Positions 28,601 to 40,842 of a stretch of DNA of 64,000 nucleotides are shown in pieces (position 1 is the first letter of the stretch; every line of letters starts with the position of its first letter). The DNA is from Cliona cf. orientalis (lineage: Eukaryota > Porifera > Demospongiae > Clionaida > Clionaidae): assembly GCA_963930775.1 (NCBI GenBank), contig OZ005694.1:11238899-11302898 (forward strand). The letters are read 5' to 3'. The notes under the pieces were generated by a model. The model had not been told where the DNA came from, made no database searches, and saw nothing but the letters and a program-made list of their open reading frames with translations. Both the position numbers and the translations under genes were made by a program.

Positions 28601-30557
28601 AAATTAAATTCCCCGCCAAATTATCCGGTTATACGGTATGATTGTTCTGTGACTGACCCTGTCTTCTTAGCTCTTGGTTGTATTGGAGCAGCTGTCAATT
28701 TTCTATGGAGTCCACTACCAAACACTGTCTGTACTGTATCGCTCTTAGTATGGTCTCCCTTCTGGGGCTGACCACTCTGCTGCACATCAAACAAGCAAAA
28801 AAAGAAGAAGACCAAAAAATATCATCATATTATTGAACCATTATTGTGTAATAGCTCAACATACGTTAGCATGAGCGGTGATGCATGCCTCAGCCAGCCT
28901 GAGCCATAGTCGAGGGTTGGTGTGGTAGACCTGTACCACCTCCAGGAGCGAGTCAAATGCAGCCAGGGGGTGGCCACCATAGAGCTGCAGCAGACCGAGG
29001 TTGTAGAGAAGAACGTGACGACAGTTCATACCAAGGACAGTGAGGGGACGGCCAGAGAGAGGATTGGCTGTACAAGGAGGGACGGACACCGTGTTAATTT
29101 TGTTCGCAAAATTTTTGTGCTAGAAATATTCATGTGATAATATTTTCATCAACTTCAAGCATGCGCCATATATTCGCTATATAAGTTAGTACAGGTAAAC
29201 TATTTTCGTTTTAAAAATTTTTGTCACTTTGAGCAAAACGAAGTTTTAACAACGAAACTTTCACAAATTATGGTAGAAAGAGAGAGAGAGAGAGAGAGAG
29301 GAGGGATGGAGAGAGTTAATGATTCTGTTAGGACTGACATAATCTCTTCCTCTCACCTCTATCCAGTGGAGGGTATCCATTGAGTGCAGCGTCATTCTCC
29401 TCTATAGCCTTGCGCAGATAGTGAGCTGCTAGGTTGTACTTGCCCATGTGGTAGTGGAGGCAGCCAATGTTGTTGAAGTAGAACGCAGCAAGACACTCTC
29501 CAGAGTCGCTCACAATGGGAGATTTGGGGGCCATGGCTAACATCTTCAACGCCTTAGGGTAGTTACAGGACAAATACTCCATGTTGGCCTTCAGGAAGTG
29601 AGCACAGGGTGACTGCATACAGGGGGAAAAAAGGAAAATGCAGAGTAGCTACATATTTCATCCCTAAAATTTCGTACTTTTGGCATTTTCTTGACTTACA
29701 TTTCCAGCCAGAGTGGAGAAATTCTTGATATCTCTCTTGCATGCCTTGACGTTGCCATGGTGAAGGCTGAGGCGTGCTTTAAATAGACTCAGCTTTGACC
29801 TGTGACCCTCCGACTCCCTGCTGTCTCTATCCTCCTTCAGCAGTTCAGACTCGATGAACTCAATGTACTGGACTGCCTTTTCTAGCTGGTATGTTGTGAT
29901 GTAGACCTCTGTCAGCATCAGACATACCTCCATAGCTAGCTCACTGCCTGCACAAGCAGAGTAGAACATAGAGTCTATCATACACCCAGCCACAAGTATA
30001 GCACTGGTGGACGGTCAACAATTCCATGTAATATTATTAAAGAGCTCACCTAGAAAATTGTGAACTTTGAATAGTTGCTCTAGAATCTCTATGGCTTGAG
30101 AATTTTGATGCAGCTATGAGGAAGAAGCGGACGATAATTATTGTGAGTACGTTCAATCATGTCTCTGCATGCTTACTCGCATGTGGATGAGTGCTTGGTT
30201 GAAGAGAAGAACACCTTTGTCGCTGACAGATACCTCCATACCGCTGCTCTCGGCATCACGATCGAACTAAAACATAATTAGACGATTATTCTAATTAATG
30301 CACACCACTTCTTCTGGTCCACTTCTTAGTACCTGCGTGCTGACAGCATGTAGGCTCTTCCTAAAGTCATCAGTGAGTGTGTAGTTGGAGAGGAGGTACT
30401 GCGCTACGGCCCTGTTGTGCGCCACGCGTCCATCAGTACGTCGAGCATCGAGTAGCTTATTCAGAGACGACAGACAACTCTCGTAGCGATGATTGTCAAA
30501 AGCAGACTTCGCGTTCTTGGCCAACTCAATATCAGAATCCGTAGCAACGTCTGACAT
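25659..30557 (-). CDS. CNOT10: CCR4-NOT complex subunit 10
   Basis: TPR-like subunit that pairs with CNOT11 in the CCR4-NOT deadenylase, cytoplasmic mRNA decay. Exons on the minus strand are about 30557-30333, 30266-30178, 30117-30051, 29950-29701, 29614-29359, 29067-28865, 28782-28658, 28373-28198, 26778-26545, 26450-26405, 26185-26060, 25903-25828 and 25756-25659. Matching landmarks are [20 protein letters not shown], the block with [71 protein letters not shown], and [20 protein letters not shown]. The large intron between 26779 and 28197 holds three repeat elements. The first Met (MSDVATDSD) is the only sensible start. It is head-to-head with CARMIL, 193 bases between start codons. Confidence 0.93.
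26846..27261. mobile_element. 416-bp MITE-like element with perfect 35-bp inverted ends
   Basis: Positions 26846-26880 are the exact reverse complement of 27227-27261. Both ends begin GTGAGCGAATTTGAGAAAAG. The flanks are ATAT on both sides, a possible short AT-rich target duplication. The interior is unique in this window and has no transposase. Identical ends suggest a young insertion. It is in the large CNOT10 intron. Confidence 0.88.
27281..28195. repeat. Tandem array of about 155-bp units in a CNOT10 intron
   Basis: Three units begin CACTTCGCTTGCCACAGCC (or a variant) near 27281, 27870 and 28026, followed by a partial fourth near 28179. Each unit holds GTGACCAATCGGATCA and CTGATTGGTCAGTTGG, which are roughly inverted copies of each other, and a variable number of GTATTGTAAG repeats. 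The first unit is split by the element at 27376-27773. The array abuts the donor of the exon at 28198-28373. Confidence 0.82.
27376..27773. mobile_element. hAT-like MITE inserted in the tandem array
   Basis: The ends are CAGGCGCTGATCCAG and CTGGATCAGCCCCTG, 15-base inverted repeats with one mismatch. TATTG flanks both sides, but because the host array itself repeats TATTG the true target duplication is unclear. It is 398 bases. The interior has sub-terminal inverted GGTGGCTA/TAGCCACC and a central TTTTTAGGTC / GACCTAAAAA pair. The CAG start suggests hAT, but this is not certain. Confidence 0.75.
28422..28638. mobile_element. MITE-like element, TACCGTATAGCCGG family (copy C, longest)
   Basis: It runs from TACCGTATAGCCGGAAATAT to ATCCGGTTATACGGTA, with the two ends inverted repeats. 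It lies in the opposite orientation to the copies at about 2600 and 9259 and is the most complete, so it defines the family ends. It is in a CNOT10 intron. Confidence 0.8.
29098..29274. repeat. AT-rich palindromic intron sequence, possible degraded MITE
   Basis: Blocks such as GCAAAATTTTTGTGC and CGTTTTAAAAATTTTTG, with a terminal ATTATGGTA, recall the TACTGTAAAT family loosely. Ends are not defined. It is followed by a GAGAGA run to about 29300. Confidence 0.35.
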
Positions 30558-30750
30558 CTTTCTTGATTTTGTAGGTAGCTGGCGTTAATTAGAAACATGC
30601 ATACATGTGATATGGGCTGTGCCATGGAATGTGAGGAATGCAAATTACAAGCTGACCACACCCAACTCAAATTGTACGAAGACCCGCATAGAAGAACTAC
30701 ATACAAGCGAAGCATAATTTTCAACTTCAGGTTTCTCTTGCTGCAGCACG
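30558..30750. promoter_or_regulatory. Bidirectional promoter region, CNOT10 / CARMIL
   Basis: 193 bases between divergent start codons. No core motif recognised. Confidence 0.6.
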
Positions 30751-33700
30751 ATGACCGAGTCGGCGGGCTCCAGTCCTCCAAAGGACCAGGACATCTTTGG
30801 AAACGAGCTACGCCTCTCTGGTAAGTACACTACAGTAGATCGTGTGCGATCAAGCAAAGATGTCTATATATGTATAACAGCGTTGATCGAGGCCTTGTAC
30901 GCAGTACAAGGCTGGGATCAGCTGTCTACGCGATCACATACAAGCTAGAGTGCGCGTGTGTGCGGTAGTTTCGCTGTTTAATGGACAACAAGGGAGTGGG
31001 GGGTCTGATAAATTGAGTTAGTACAGTCCCGCTGCGCAAGCCCATTTGACCACCACTGACATGATCATGGCGTGCTAATTGACTGAAGGTAGCCACAACA
31101 ACTGACACTGACTGCACATTGCTTCCACTCTCTCTCTCTCTCTGTAGGTGGAGAGAGGAATATCTTATCGCAGGCTGGAAGGATTTTCCTGAAAAAGGTT
31201 TTACAAGTGGACACTCACTCGAAGAAGGGTGATCCTACGGAGCCAAAGACTCTGGTAAGCCACTAGCTAACGATCACTTTATTATGATCAATTCAAACGG
31301 TAAGAGGTTAAGGGGGGACCCTTGGCATACTATGTGTGGCTATTTCGGATAATTAATTAAATCTTTGCTAGGATATTCTGAATTGACCTTTGTTTCCCCA
31401 GGCTTCTGTTGTCCTGATGGGGAGTATCTGTATTGCCATCACTGATAATCAGTTATCTAGTTCTATCCTGTGTGTGAGTGTGTGTATAGTGCCTGCATTA
31501 GAGCCTATTCACAACAATTTGCACTCTGAGTTTATTTGGGACTCTTGTCTTTCTCTTCTCTGGCTTTCTCAACGCTAGCTAGCTACTGTTGTGATGTTGT
31601 TTAAACAGATTGTGTATGCAGCGAAGAAACTCATCTGCAAATGCTGCACCCAGATCAAAGTTATACGTGTAGCTAATGGATATGCGCAATACTGTACAAT
31701 GTGCATATTCTACTGTATTGATCAAGACTTGTATAATGTAGTCACTATAATGTTGATGCCTCGAGTTCCTTCTTCTCTCTGCCTTTACTTTCACACCCTC
31801 ACCCCCTCCCCTCCCCTCCCCTCCCTCCCTCCCTCCCTCCCTCCCTCCCCACAGGTGATCTCCAGCAGTCGTTGTTATGTATTGTCGGCCGGTGCATCTC
31901 CCAAGGTTTGTCTGTCTCTACTAATCACCTAATGTTAATAATAGAATAACTGTAATAGTAATAACTATTATCACTGAGTGTTTGGTTTGAGTAATTCACC
32001 TCTGCTGGGTAAACTGAAACGATTGTTTTACTCTGCTTGTGGTCGTGTTGTTTCTGCCTTGTCTCTGAACTGTACCAGCAGTTTTGACAGTAGCCGTGTT
32101 CCTTCAGTTAATTCAACGGCTAATAAATAAAAGCATTTGTAGCCCCTCGTAGTTTACTTTCAGTATTATTTATAAGATAGCATCATATCCCTTAGATTAA
32201 AATCTGGGGGATATAGGAGAAGGAAGATAACATGAATGTTGCTCAAGATCGAGTAAACAGATTATGTAATTGGCTACTGAAATTAAATGCCCAGCGTCAC
32301 TATACTCTACTTCACTCTCTTGATTCACTTTAGGTTGAAGCATCGTTCAATTTCTTGCGGATTGGCCACCTGGAGTGCTCGGATAAGAAGGTATGTCCTT
32401 CAGTCTGTCATGTTGCTGGGCGTGGCCATAGGGCACTATGGGTTGGCCGCATAGCTCGTTAATGTTTTAATGATGTATTGAGATTCCAAACTTTACTCTC
32501 ATTGCTATGGGAATACTGCAGCTGACCTTTCACCTTGCGGGTGACCCTCGACCCCGCCTCTTCCATTCAGCTCGTGTTGACACTGTTCAGATTGCTGGTC
32601 TCATCACAGCTCAGCTCAAGAATGTCTTCCCCATCACTCAGCTTGAGTAAGTCACCTAGCTAGTACGATACTACAAGAGCCACTTATTTAATTCAATTGA
32701 TGCCCAGATTGTTTTGCATGCAGTGTGTAAAATTGAAAAAATTGAACGTTTTCTGTGCCAACAATTTTCAAGAATTGACACAATTTATCTCATTTAGTTT
32801 AATAATCAAGACAAGTTTTGATGATGAATCGCTGAGGTCAGAGGTGAGTGGTCTCCGTGACAACCTGCTGGGAGCGATGGACCGAGTGGACGCAACGACC
32901 ATCGCCGGATTCCTGACCTCATACGGCTTCCTCTGCGACTTCTTTGGAGTGCATTACAACAATGAGATAGCATGGGTAAGCCAGCTCTCCCGATCTCTCT
33001 CCCTCTCTCTCCCTCTCTCTCTCTCTCAGCAGACTTGTTGTAGTTTGCTGGTATGTTTATTTACTTTCGGTTTCTTTTAATAATTGTTTATTCTCATGTT
33101 CCAAAACCTCTCTTCCCCTCCCCCCCTCTCTCTCTTTCTCTCTCTGCTCTCAGTACATGAACAATGTCTACTTGGCCCATGGATTTCGTGATCTAAACTT
33201 GACTGATTTAGACCATCTTCCTCAGAGGTGAGCAGTAACATGGCGTGGCTGGAGTACACATTAGTTATTAGACTGTTAATAATTGCAGGGACATTCTCCC
33301 GGTGTTGAGTACCCTGAGGCACAATGAATTCTTTGAGGGTGTTGTTGATCGATCGGGAAAGATGGCTCTAGAGTTCATCGAAGAGCTCAGCTTTGTCCTC
33401 AATGTTTCCAAGTGTCTCAAGAAACTCGAACTAACAAATTGTGCTCTCAAACCGTGAGTAGAAATGTGGTATAAAACTATATTAGGTTGTAGTACATATG
33501 AATATTGGGTAAACCACTTGCAGCATGTTTTTAGTGTTAGCTATAGTTTTGGGACTAGCTGATGTATGTGTGTGTGTTACTGTGTCAGTGTCACAGAGTT
33601 CAGCTTACCTGTCACATCTGATAAGTTTACTCCACTGACGATACACACACACATAATGACTAACACTCCCACACACACACACTGTCTGGCCGGCTGTGGT

Positions 33701-36700
33701 GACAGCTCACCAGTTAACATTATTATTATATTATACGCCCACTTTAGTTTGTTTATCTTAGGAAACTGTCTTATCAATTGCTGTAAATTTATTACATGTT
33801 CTGGCGTACATGTACCTGCATGTGCATGTGCATACATGTACATGTATGTATTTGTACTCCCACAGTGTACTAACTGTATATCCCCTGGACACATACAGCA
33901 CAGTATGTCACTGTTGTACTGTACAGACTATCAGCACTGTCAGTACTGTGCTAAAACTACACCTTATTTTATTGGCACGTGCCCTCCGCACACACCTTCC
34001 TTCCAGGGAGAGTCTCGTCCGTCTCTCAGCTGCTCTCAAGAACAACCCTCAAACTGTTCTCACGCACCTTGACCTCTCAGACAACGTCATTGACGACAAA
34101 TGTAAGAGATTAGGAACTTTAAAAGTTTTCTTCAAATATTAATTTTATGTCCCTCCCTCCACCTCCAGCGATGGAGTCCCTGGGCGGTGCACTGGAGTCC
34201 CTTCCTCATGGACTACATCATCTCAAACTAGCAAACTGTAAAATCTCAACCAGAGGTAAATGATTTGTTACCAGCAGCGGCATGCTTACATGTGGAGGTC
34301 TGCTATCTATGATCTAATTTTAATATCTTGCTTGCTTATCATTGATATAATAATACAACCCCCCACGGCCGGCCGCCGCATGCACATATTATGCTCTCTC
34401 ACCTGGCTGTTGTGTCCCCCACCCCTCCACATGCAGGTGGCTCACTGCTGGCCAACAGTATGAAACAGAACAAGAACATGCAGATCACGCTGGTGCACCT
34501 TGACCTCTCGGGGAATCCCCTTGGCCCGGACCCCCAGGGGGCGCTGGCTTTCATTCAGGAGCCCCAGACGATCAGCACTCTCAACCTTTCCCAGTGTGGA
34601 CTCAACTTTGAGTTTGTCGTCCCCGTGTTGAATCGCGGATGCCAGCAGCACCTGAGAGACGTTGACCTCTCAGGCAACGCAGGGAAAGGGAAGAAAGGGG
34701 TTCATGGGGCGACCGTGGGGTCGGGATTTCAGCAGTTTGTCAGCACGGCCATCGCCATCCACTCCCTCAACCTCTCTAGCTGCAAGTTGAATGGAGACAT
34801 CATATCGTAAGTCAGCTCTTTTGCACGGATTACTAAAGAGATCACTTTACCCACTCCCTCTTCCTCTCTCTCTCTGTACAGAGCTCTGCTAGAGGGTCTA
34901 TCAGTGAACCCAAATGTGACCGGAGTTAACTTGAATGTGTCAAACAATGAGCTTGGTGTGTCTAGAGATCCGGGGAACCTTCCGAAGGTGCTAGCGAAGA
35001 CCAGCTGCCTTCGAGAGGTCAACCTGTCCTCCAGCGGACTGGACAGCGTCATGCCAGAGGTCGTCGATGCCATCGCCACCAACACCATGCTGAGGCACGT
35101 ACTCATCGGAAAGAACTTCAACTCCAAACCTCAGTAAGTCAGTCAAGTGTCTTTGAGAGAATATCACTCTCAGTTTCAGAGGTAGCTCATGTGTTAATCA
35201 CTTACCACTGCCTTTTGAGGAGACAGAAGAGATAGTTGTACAATAGCTGCTGATTGCTGTGTGCATACATGAGCATTGCTCAATGCATACCATAATATCA
35301 TCAACACGCCCATCCATGGGAGTGTGTGTGAATGTGACCCAGAGCTGTGGTGATGTCTTAAAGGATGTGGTGAGAATTGATACTTCCCATGATAGCATAG
35401 TAACTGTTGATCTATGCAGTATCTTGGTCATAAATCACAAGACTTACAATTTTTGATCTAGTGACAGTCCATGTTCATGCACTCTAGTGGAGATCTACGA
35501 CTCCACTCATAACTCAAATGCTCAGCATACTGCAGCAAATTGCATGCAGGGAGTTATTTTTAAAAAAATCCAGCACGTACATGCATAATTGTACATGTAT
35601 CTCCCCTCTCTCCCACTCTAGAGTTCGTTTGTCTGCCCTGAAGGGTTTGGTGTCCCTCCTTCATCGCGAGGACTGCCATCTCCAGAGTCTCTGTGTCGAT
35701 GACTCCAGGCTCAAGGAGCAGACGGCTCTCTTACTCAACGCCCTCGACGACAACAACAGCCTCAGAAAAATAAACATTAGGTACAGTGCTACAGCAGTAA
35801 GTATTAGCGGTTCAAAAGATTATTAGCTTTCAGTAAGGTTCTAACAATGTACACAGATACCCTACACAGAGATTGTGGATTTTCATTATTTTTGTTGATT
35901 TGTTTCCTCAACTTATTGACACCCTCCCCCCCCCCCCCCCCCCCCCCACTGCAGTGGCAATGGGATGGGTAACCATGGCGCCCGCTCTCTTGCAAAGACC
36001 CTCCTCTCAAACACATGTCTGAGTGAGGTATCGTGGGATCGGAATGAAACTGGAGCCCAGGGATTCATGGACGTGGCAGCTGCTCTAGAACAGTGAGATA
36101 TTATTGTACAATGATTAGGTACTCAATTTCACATCACCATGGTGATGGGATTAGATTAGCTAGTGGGAGTTGGTGGCTGTTAATTAGTGGACCTTGACCT
36201 TGCCAATTGATCCTCAAATGCTGGAATTATTGGAATTGGCTTCTAGTGTGGCCAAGTGACAGTATCTGTCAGGTTCTCACGTACACTGTACAGCTAGTGT
36301 CCATTAAAATATGGTATTGTGAATAAAGTCTAATTGGCAACAATTTCATCACTTCTCTTCTATTGGTTACAGCAACTACACCCTTCGAGCGATGCCCCTC
36401 CCCCTTCATGACATCACCAAGGCAGGGCGGGTCGAAGACTCCGTTCAGAGGATTCAGCTCTACCTCTGCAGAAACCACTCCGACGAGAGGTTAAAGGTCG
36501 AGCTGGCCGCACGGCACAGGCACCGCCTACTAACAGCGACACAGCAGAGCGTGAGTTAGCATGCAGTGATCACACTGACCACAGTGAGACTGGCCATTAT
36601 TCTAACACTTTGTTATGCTAGTCTGTTGTGAGTCGAGAGCTCGCTCAGTTGGAAGATCTGCTTCAATGGGCCATTAGTTGCCATGGAAACGACCACGAGG

Positions 36701-39700
36701 ATGTCGTAGCGGCGAAGGAGATGAAAGAGAGGGCCTACTACATACAAAAGGTCAGATCAACTAACTTAATCATTTCTCAGAAATACTGAGATATCCTCTG
36801 GAAATTACTATTAATTTTGTATCTTCCTTGGTGTGTGTTATACAGGTTGCTGACGGACTGTACTCCCCTCAAGTTGAGTCAGAGCAGTTTGACTCCATCA
36901 CCAGTCAAGTCAGGAAGGTCATCAGCACGTTCATGGATAACCTCTTCATTCAGCAAGTCGAGGTAAGTGGTGTGTACAGTGTATGTGAGGGAGTGTGTGT
37001 GTGTGTTTGAGAGTTGGCATGTTATTGGGTATGGTGCGATCGTTATCTTTAGCTACTGAGAATGACTGAAATGTGAAACTGACAACTTGTACCTGTACAC
37101 AGATTGTCCATGTGATTATTGCTGCATGGCCTCTGTGTGTGTGGTTACAGCAGGTGTATATATACATGCATGTGTGTGTGAGCATACTGTAAATTGCATT
37201 TTCGGACAGCCTGGGTTATATGAAAATTAAATATACGCGCAATATTGATGATAATGCGGTACAGGGTCGTTTGTCCAAGAATTATTTAACGAGAAAACTT
37301 ATCACACAAAACATTTTGTACATTGCAATTTACGGTAATAATATTATATCATTGCATTTTTGTCTCCTAGGAAACGTCGGAGCAGATGGTGACTCGTAGC
37401 ATGAAGGCGTGTCCAAATTGGCTGAGTGAGCAATCTCAGGAGACCCTGAGGGGGTTTGTCCAGAGGGCGCAGGATCGCGACTACCAGTACGTCAAAAGAG
37501 CCGTGGCTAAGAAGACTGCCCCTGAGATAATTAATCATATATCAGCCGTCAACCTCGACACGGCTGCTAACGTCTCGGAGTTCCTTGTCGAGCAGATTCT
37601 AGCGAAAGTCGATCAGGCAAACCAAAAACTGGTACGTCAGTTAGTGAATTTACTTTAGTAGTGGTACTGGTCTCTTTCAATACTGAGATTTGCATTAGCT
37701 ACTTTTGCTCTGATTGCATGAGATTCCCTCATGATCCCTCTGAGTCACGAAGTTTAGTAGTATCTTCATTGCCTACCAACAGCTTAAGCTGAAGAAGGCC
37801 GCTCGCGCAAACAACCAAACACCTGACACAAAGGTCTCAAGAAACTTCACATTCCGAGTTCAAGAAGATCAGTCTCCAACAAAGAAGAAGAAGAGAACGC
37901 GTCGACCTGACCCTGACGATGATGACGAAGGTATGGAGACAACTGTAGGCACATTTCAAAGTGACGTAAAAATCATTAGGGGCATCTTCATTTTCTATCA
38001 CATTCCCCATAGTTATGCTGCATGCCTCAAATCTCCATTATTAATGCACATCCAATGATGCAGAAAAAATTTTTTACTGCTTGAATATTGGAAAATTGTT
38101 TGATTTTTTCTAGTTGATCTGCCGATCTCGCCCCTGGTTACGGAAGGACCCGCTCTACAGCACCTTGGAAAGACACGCCCCAAACCAGCACGACTCCAGG
38201 GGACAAGGCGCAGGAGCCAGAGACCAACTGTCAAAGCCACACCCCCTCCCCAGGCCGAGGAAAGAGGAGAGGAGAAAGCAATGACGGCCATTGCAGAGGA
38301 AAAGGCACCTCCTGAAACTCAATCAAAACCAGCTAAAGTTAAACCACTGCTACCAAAACCAAAGGCCAGTGAGACAAAGAATGAGAGAGAGAAGGAGAGA
38401 GGAGAAGGGAAAGAGGAAGAGAAGTCTAAAGATGAGGAGCCTAAATTGGAAGAGAAGATAGAGGAGGCAAAGACAGAGCAGCTGGCTAAAGCTGAAGATG
38501 AGAAGCTGCCAGCAGAAGCAGCTGAAGAGAAGCCAAGTGTAGTAGCTGTGGAGGAAAAGGAGGAGAAGGGAGAGAAAGGGGCAGATAGGAAGTCTAGTCC
38601 AGTGGAGGACACCAGCAGACTCAAAGCAGAAGATGGAGCCAAGGCTTCAGAACCAGAGAAAGAGAAAGAGAAAGAGAAAGAGAAAGAGAAAGAGAAAGAG
38701 ACAGAGGAGAGAGCAGTGACACCTAAAGAAGAGGAGAAAGGAGTAGAGGCCATCGCTAGTGAACCTTCGCCATCGTCAGATGAAGCCTTACAATCAACCA
38801 ATGAGAAGAAGAGTGAGGAAAAATCGCTACCACGACGTACCTCAACCACACCCCCTTTGACCTTCCCCCCACCTCCCTCAACCCCACCCCCAGCCCGAGC
38901 TGCTACGGAGACAAAGGAGAAAGACAGCGAGAGAGAGAGTGGAGCTAGCCAGGAGAGAAGCAGTGGTGTGGCTAGCCCTGAACAAGACACCAGGACTGAC
39001 ACACCTGCGTCAGACTCCGAGAAGACAGAGAAAGCTGGAGCAGACCACAGCACCACCAGTGAGGAGAAGACGGGGGAGGAAGAAAGGTCAGAGGTCAAGG
39101 AGGCTGCAGCACAGGAAGAAAAACAACCAGTGGAGCCTAAAGAATCGGAGACACAAGCAGCTAAGAAAGAGGAGCCACCAGCGGAGAAAGAGGGAGAGAC
39201 AGTTGAGCCACCAGTAGAGAAACCAGAGGTCAATGATCAACCGCTGCCAGCACCAGAGGTAAAAGTTGAAGCGGTGGAGAAGGTCAAGGAAGAGGTCGTT
39301 GTTCCAAAACTGTCTCCGAAGCCGATGCCCAAACCTCGTGTTGCAGAGCCGGACGTGAGCACTGCCGCTGAGGACCGCAGGTGAGAAGATATGCATGTAC
39401 TAGCGGTGTACCTAATTTTAGCCGAAATTTTTCTTTGGACAAAACTTCGAAACTTTTCTAGCTAGTATGCGACATCGGATATGTCCAGCAAAATATCTCT
39501 ATGCCAGACAATGTCTAATTTTTCTCTGCCAGACATGTCCAGCAAAATATCTCTCTGCCGAATATGTCCAGGAAAATATTTTTCTCTGCCGGACATGTTC
39601 TATGAGAAAGGGTCCTTTTAGTACAGAATCAATTTTTATCATTATATTATAAATCCAACTTACATGTATCTTGTATCTTCCCACAATCATTCCTTGTTGA

Positions 39701-40583
39701 TTCAACTGACGTCGTGTTGATGATATCGATGATGGCTGAGCAGCAAAGAGAAGGCGGATCTGACCAATGGAGGGCAGGAGACAGGGAAAGAGACTCCACC
39801 CACTGTTGCTAAGAAACCAAAGCCATCAAAAAAGACTCCACCCACTAGTCCTAGATCGTCCATATCTGTCAAAGAGACTAAGGAGAAGAGAAAGTAAGTT
39901 GGCTTTGCTCTAACTACAAGGTGCTGTGTGATAATCAGTTCTGAACTGCAGGAGTGGTTTCTCAAAGCTCTTTGGGCGTGGTTCAACCAAGAAAGGGGAG
40001 GAGCCTCCACCACAAGTGGGTGGAGACAAGCTACCAGCAGCTGCTCCCTCATCACAGACTAATGAACGGGGGCCAAGTGGGGAGTGGGAGATTCTGGAAC
40101 CCATTAAATCAAGTCCAGAGGTCACTAAGAAGCCACCCCCTGTAGCTTCGAAGCCCAAACCAGGAGCAGCTGGAGGAGGAGGAGAGGAGGGAAAAGGGGA
40201 ACATGTATCACCGAGGAAGATGCCTGCTGGTGTGGTCGCTGCTCTCCCTGGTGTGAACCAAGAGCTGGCCAGTGTACTCAAAGGAGTGTCTCTGAAACAA
40301 GCCACTGCAAAGGTATTATACAACTTATCAAAATTAATATTATGGTAATCAGAAAATTTTTCACAATTATTGATTTTTTTGTATAATATAGGAGCCAGCT
40401 GGAGAAGGTGCTTCAGCAGACGCCAACGCTGACTCCATTGGACCAAAGAAAGCCACACCCCCTCCAGCACCAAAGCCACGCCCTAAACCCCGTACAGTGA
40501 AGAGAGCCAGTGCTGGAGATGTCCTTGATGTCAGTAGTGCATCAACTCTAGAAGAACAGGAGACCAACGGTACAGTAGTCTAG
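30751..40583 (+). CDS. CARMIL: CARMIL family capping-protein regulator (LRRC16-like)
   Basis: Binds and uncaps actin capping protein at the leading edge. About 23 exons run from 30751 (MTESAGSSPPKDQDIFGNEL) to the stop at 40583. The N-terminal PH-like part is at 31148-32646. The leucine-rich repeats run from about 33150 to 36100 (LTHLDLSDNVIDD, VHLDLSGNPLGPD, SGNGMGNHGARSLA). The helical dimerisation region is at 36372-37930 (QVADGLYSPQVESEQFDS). A large exon at about 38114-39380 codes a Lys/Glu-rich disordered tail. Its start carries LQHLGKTRPK, close to the capping-protein-interaction consensus LxHxTxxRPK. The last exons are proline-rich (TPPPAPKPRPKPR). Early exon boundaries (31148-32646) are the least certain. 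One exon has been copied to 19101-19413. It is convergent with GMPR. Confidence 0.92.
35926..35948. repeat. Poly-C polypyrimidine tract before a CARMIL acceptor
   Basis: More than twenty C run straight into ACTGCAG|TGGCAATGG, the acceptor at about 35954. An unusual choice of pyrimidine, since animal tracts are usually T-rich. Confidence 0.85.
37185..37337. mobile_element. MITE-like element, TACTGTAAAT family
   Basis: The left end is TACTGTAAATTGCA and the right end TGCAATTTACGGTA, inverted with one mismatch. The interior matches 21820-22007 (TTTTCGGACAGCCTGG, AATGCGGTACAGGGTCGTTT). It is in a CARMIL intron and is the shorter copy. Confidence 0.78.
38654..38702. repeat. In-frame GAGAAA hexanucleotide repeat in CARMIL
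   Basis: About eight tandem GAGAAA units code Glu-Lys repeats in the disordered tail. Length variation between individuals is likely and would keep the frame. Confidence 0.9.
39468..39600. repeat. Degenerate short tandem array with RRRCATGYYY motifs
   Basis: Five imperfect units of about 25-35 bases in a CARMIL intron share GACATGTCCAGCAAAATATC and CTCTGC. Two of them, AGACATGTCC and GGACATGTTC, match the p53-family half-site pattern, and two more match with one change. Confidence 0.7.
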
Positions 40584-40842
40584 CAGCCAGGTCATGTGAT
40601 TTGTCACATGACCATATTGTTGTTTATATGTAGAATAGTGTGTTTGTTATCAATTTAATTAAATCAGAGTTTTGATTCGGTTTTATAAACTAGCAGAGCA
40701 GTATTTATAAATGAATTTTTATGTTATTAATACATTCTGTATCATATGATGTCACTGTACAATAGATTGTAGACCATTATTATTATACACCATAAATAAA
40801 TAGCTTGGTACTAACTGTTAGTTTTTTATTGCTTTTTGTGAT

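Noticed and set aside
31404-31578. Open frame in an early CARMIL intron considered as an exon
   Set aside because: The flanking junctions do not join well to the exons at 31148-31254 and 31855-31903, and the residues do not fit the PH-like region. It could still be a lineage-specific exon.
38319-39233. Long minus-strand open frame (304 codons, Ser/Phe-rich)
   Set aside because: It is the antisense shadow of the Lys/Glu-rich CARMIL exon. GAA/GAG/AAG codons read as TTC/CTC/CTT on the other strand, which keeps it open by composition.
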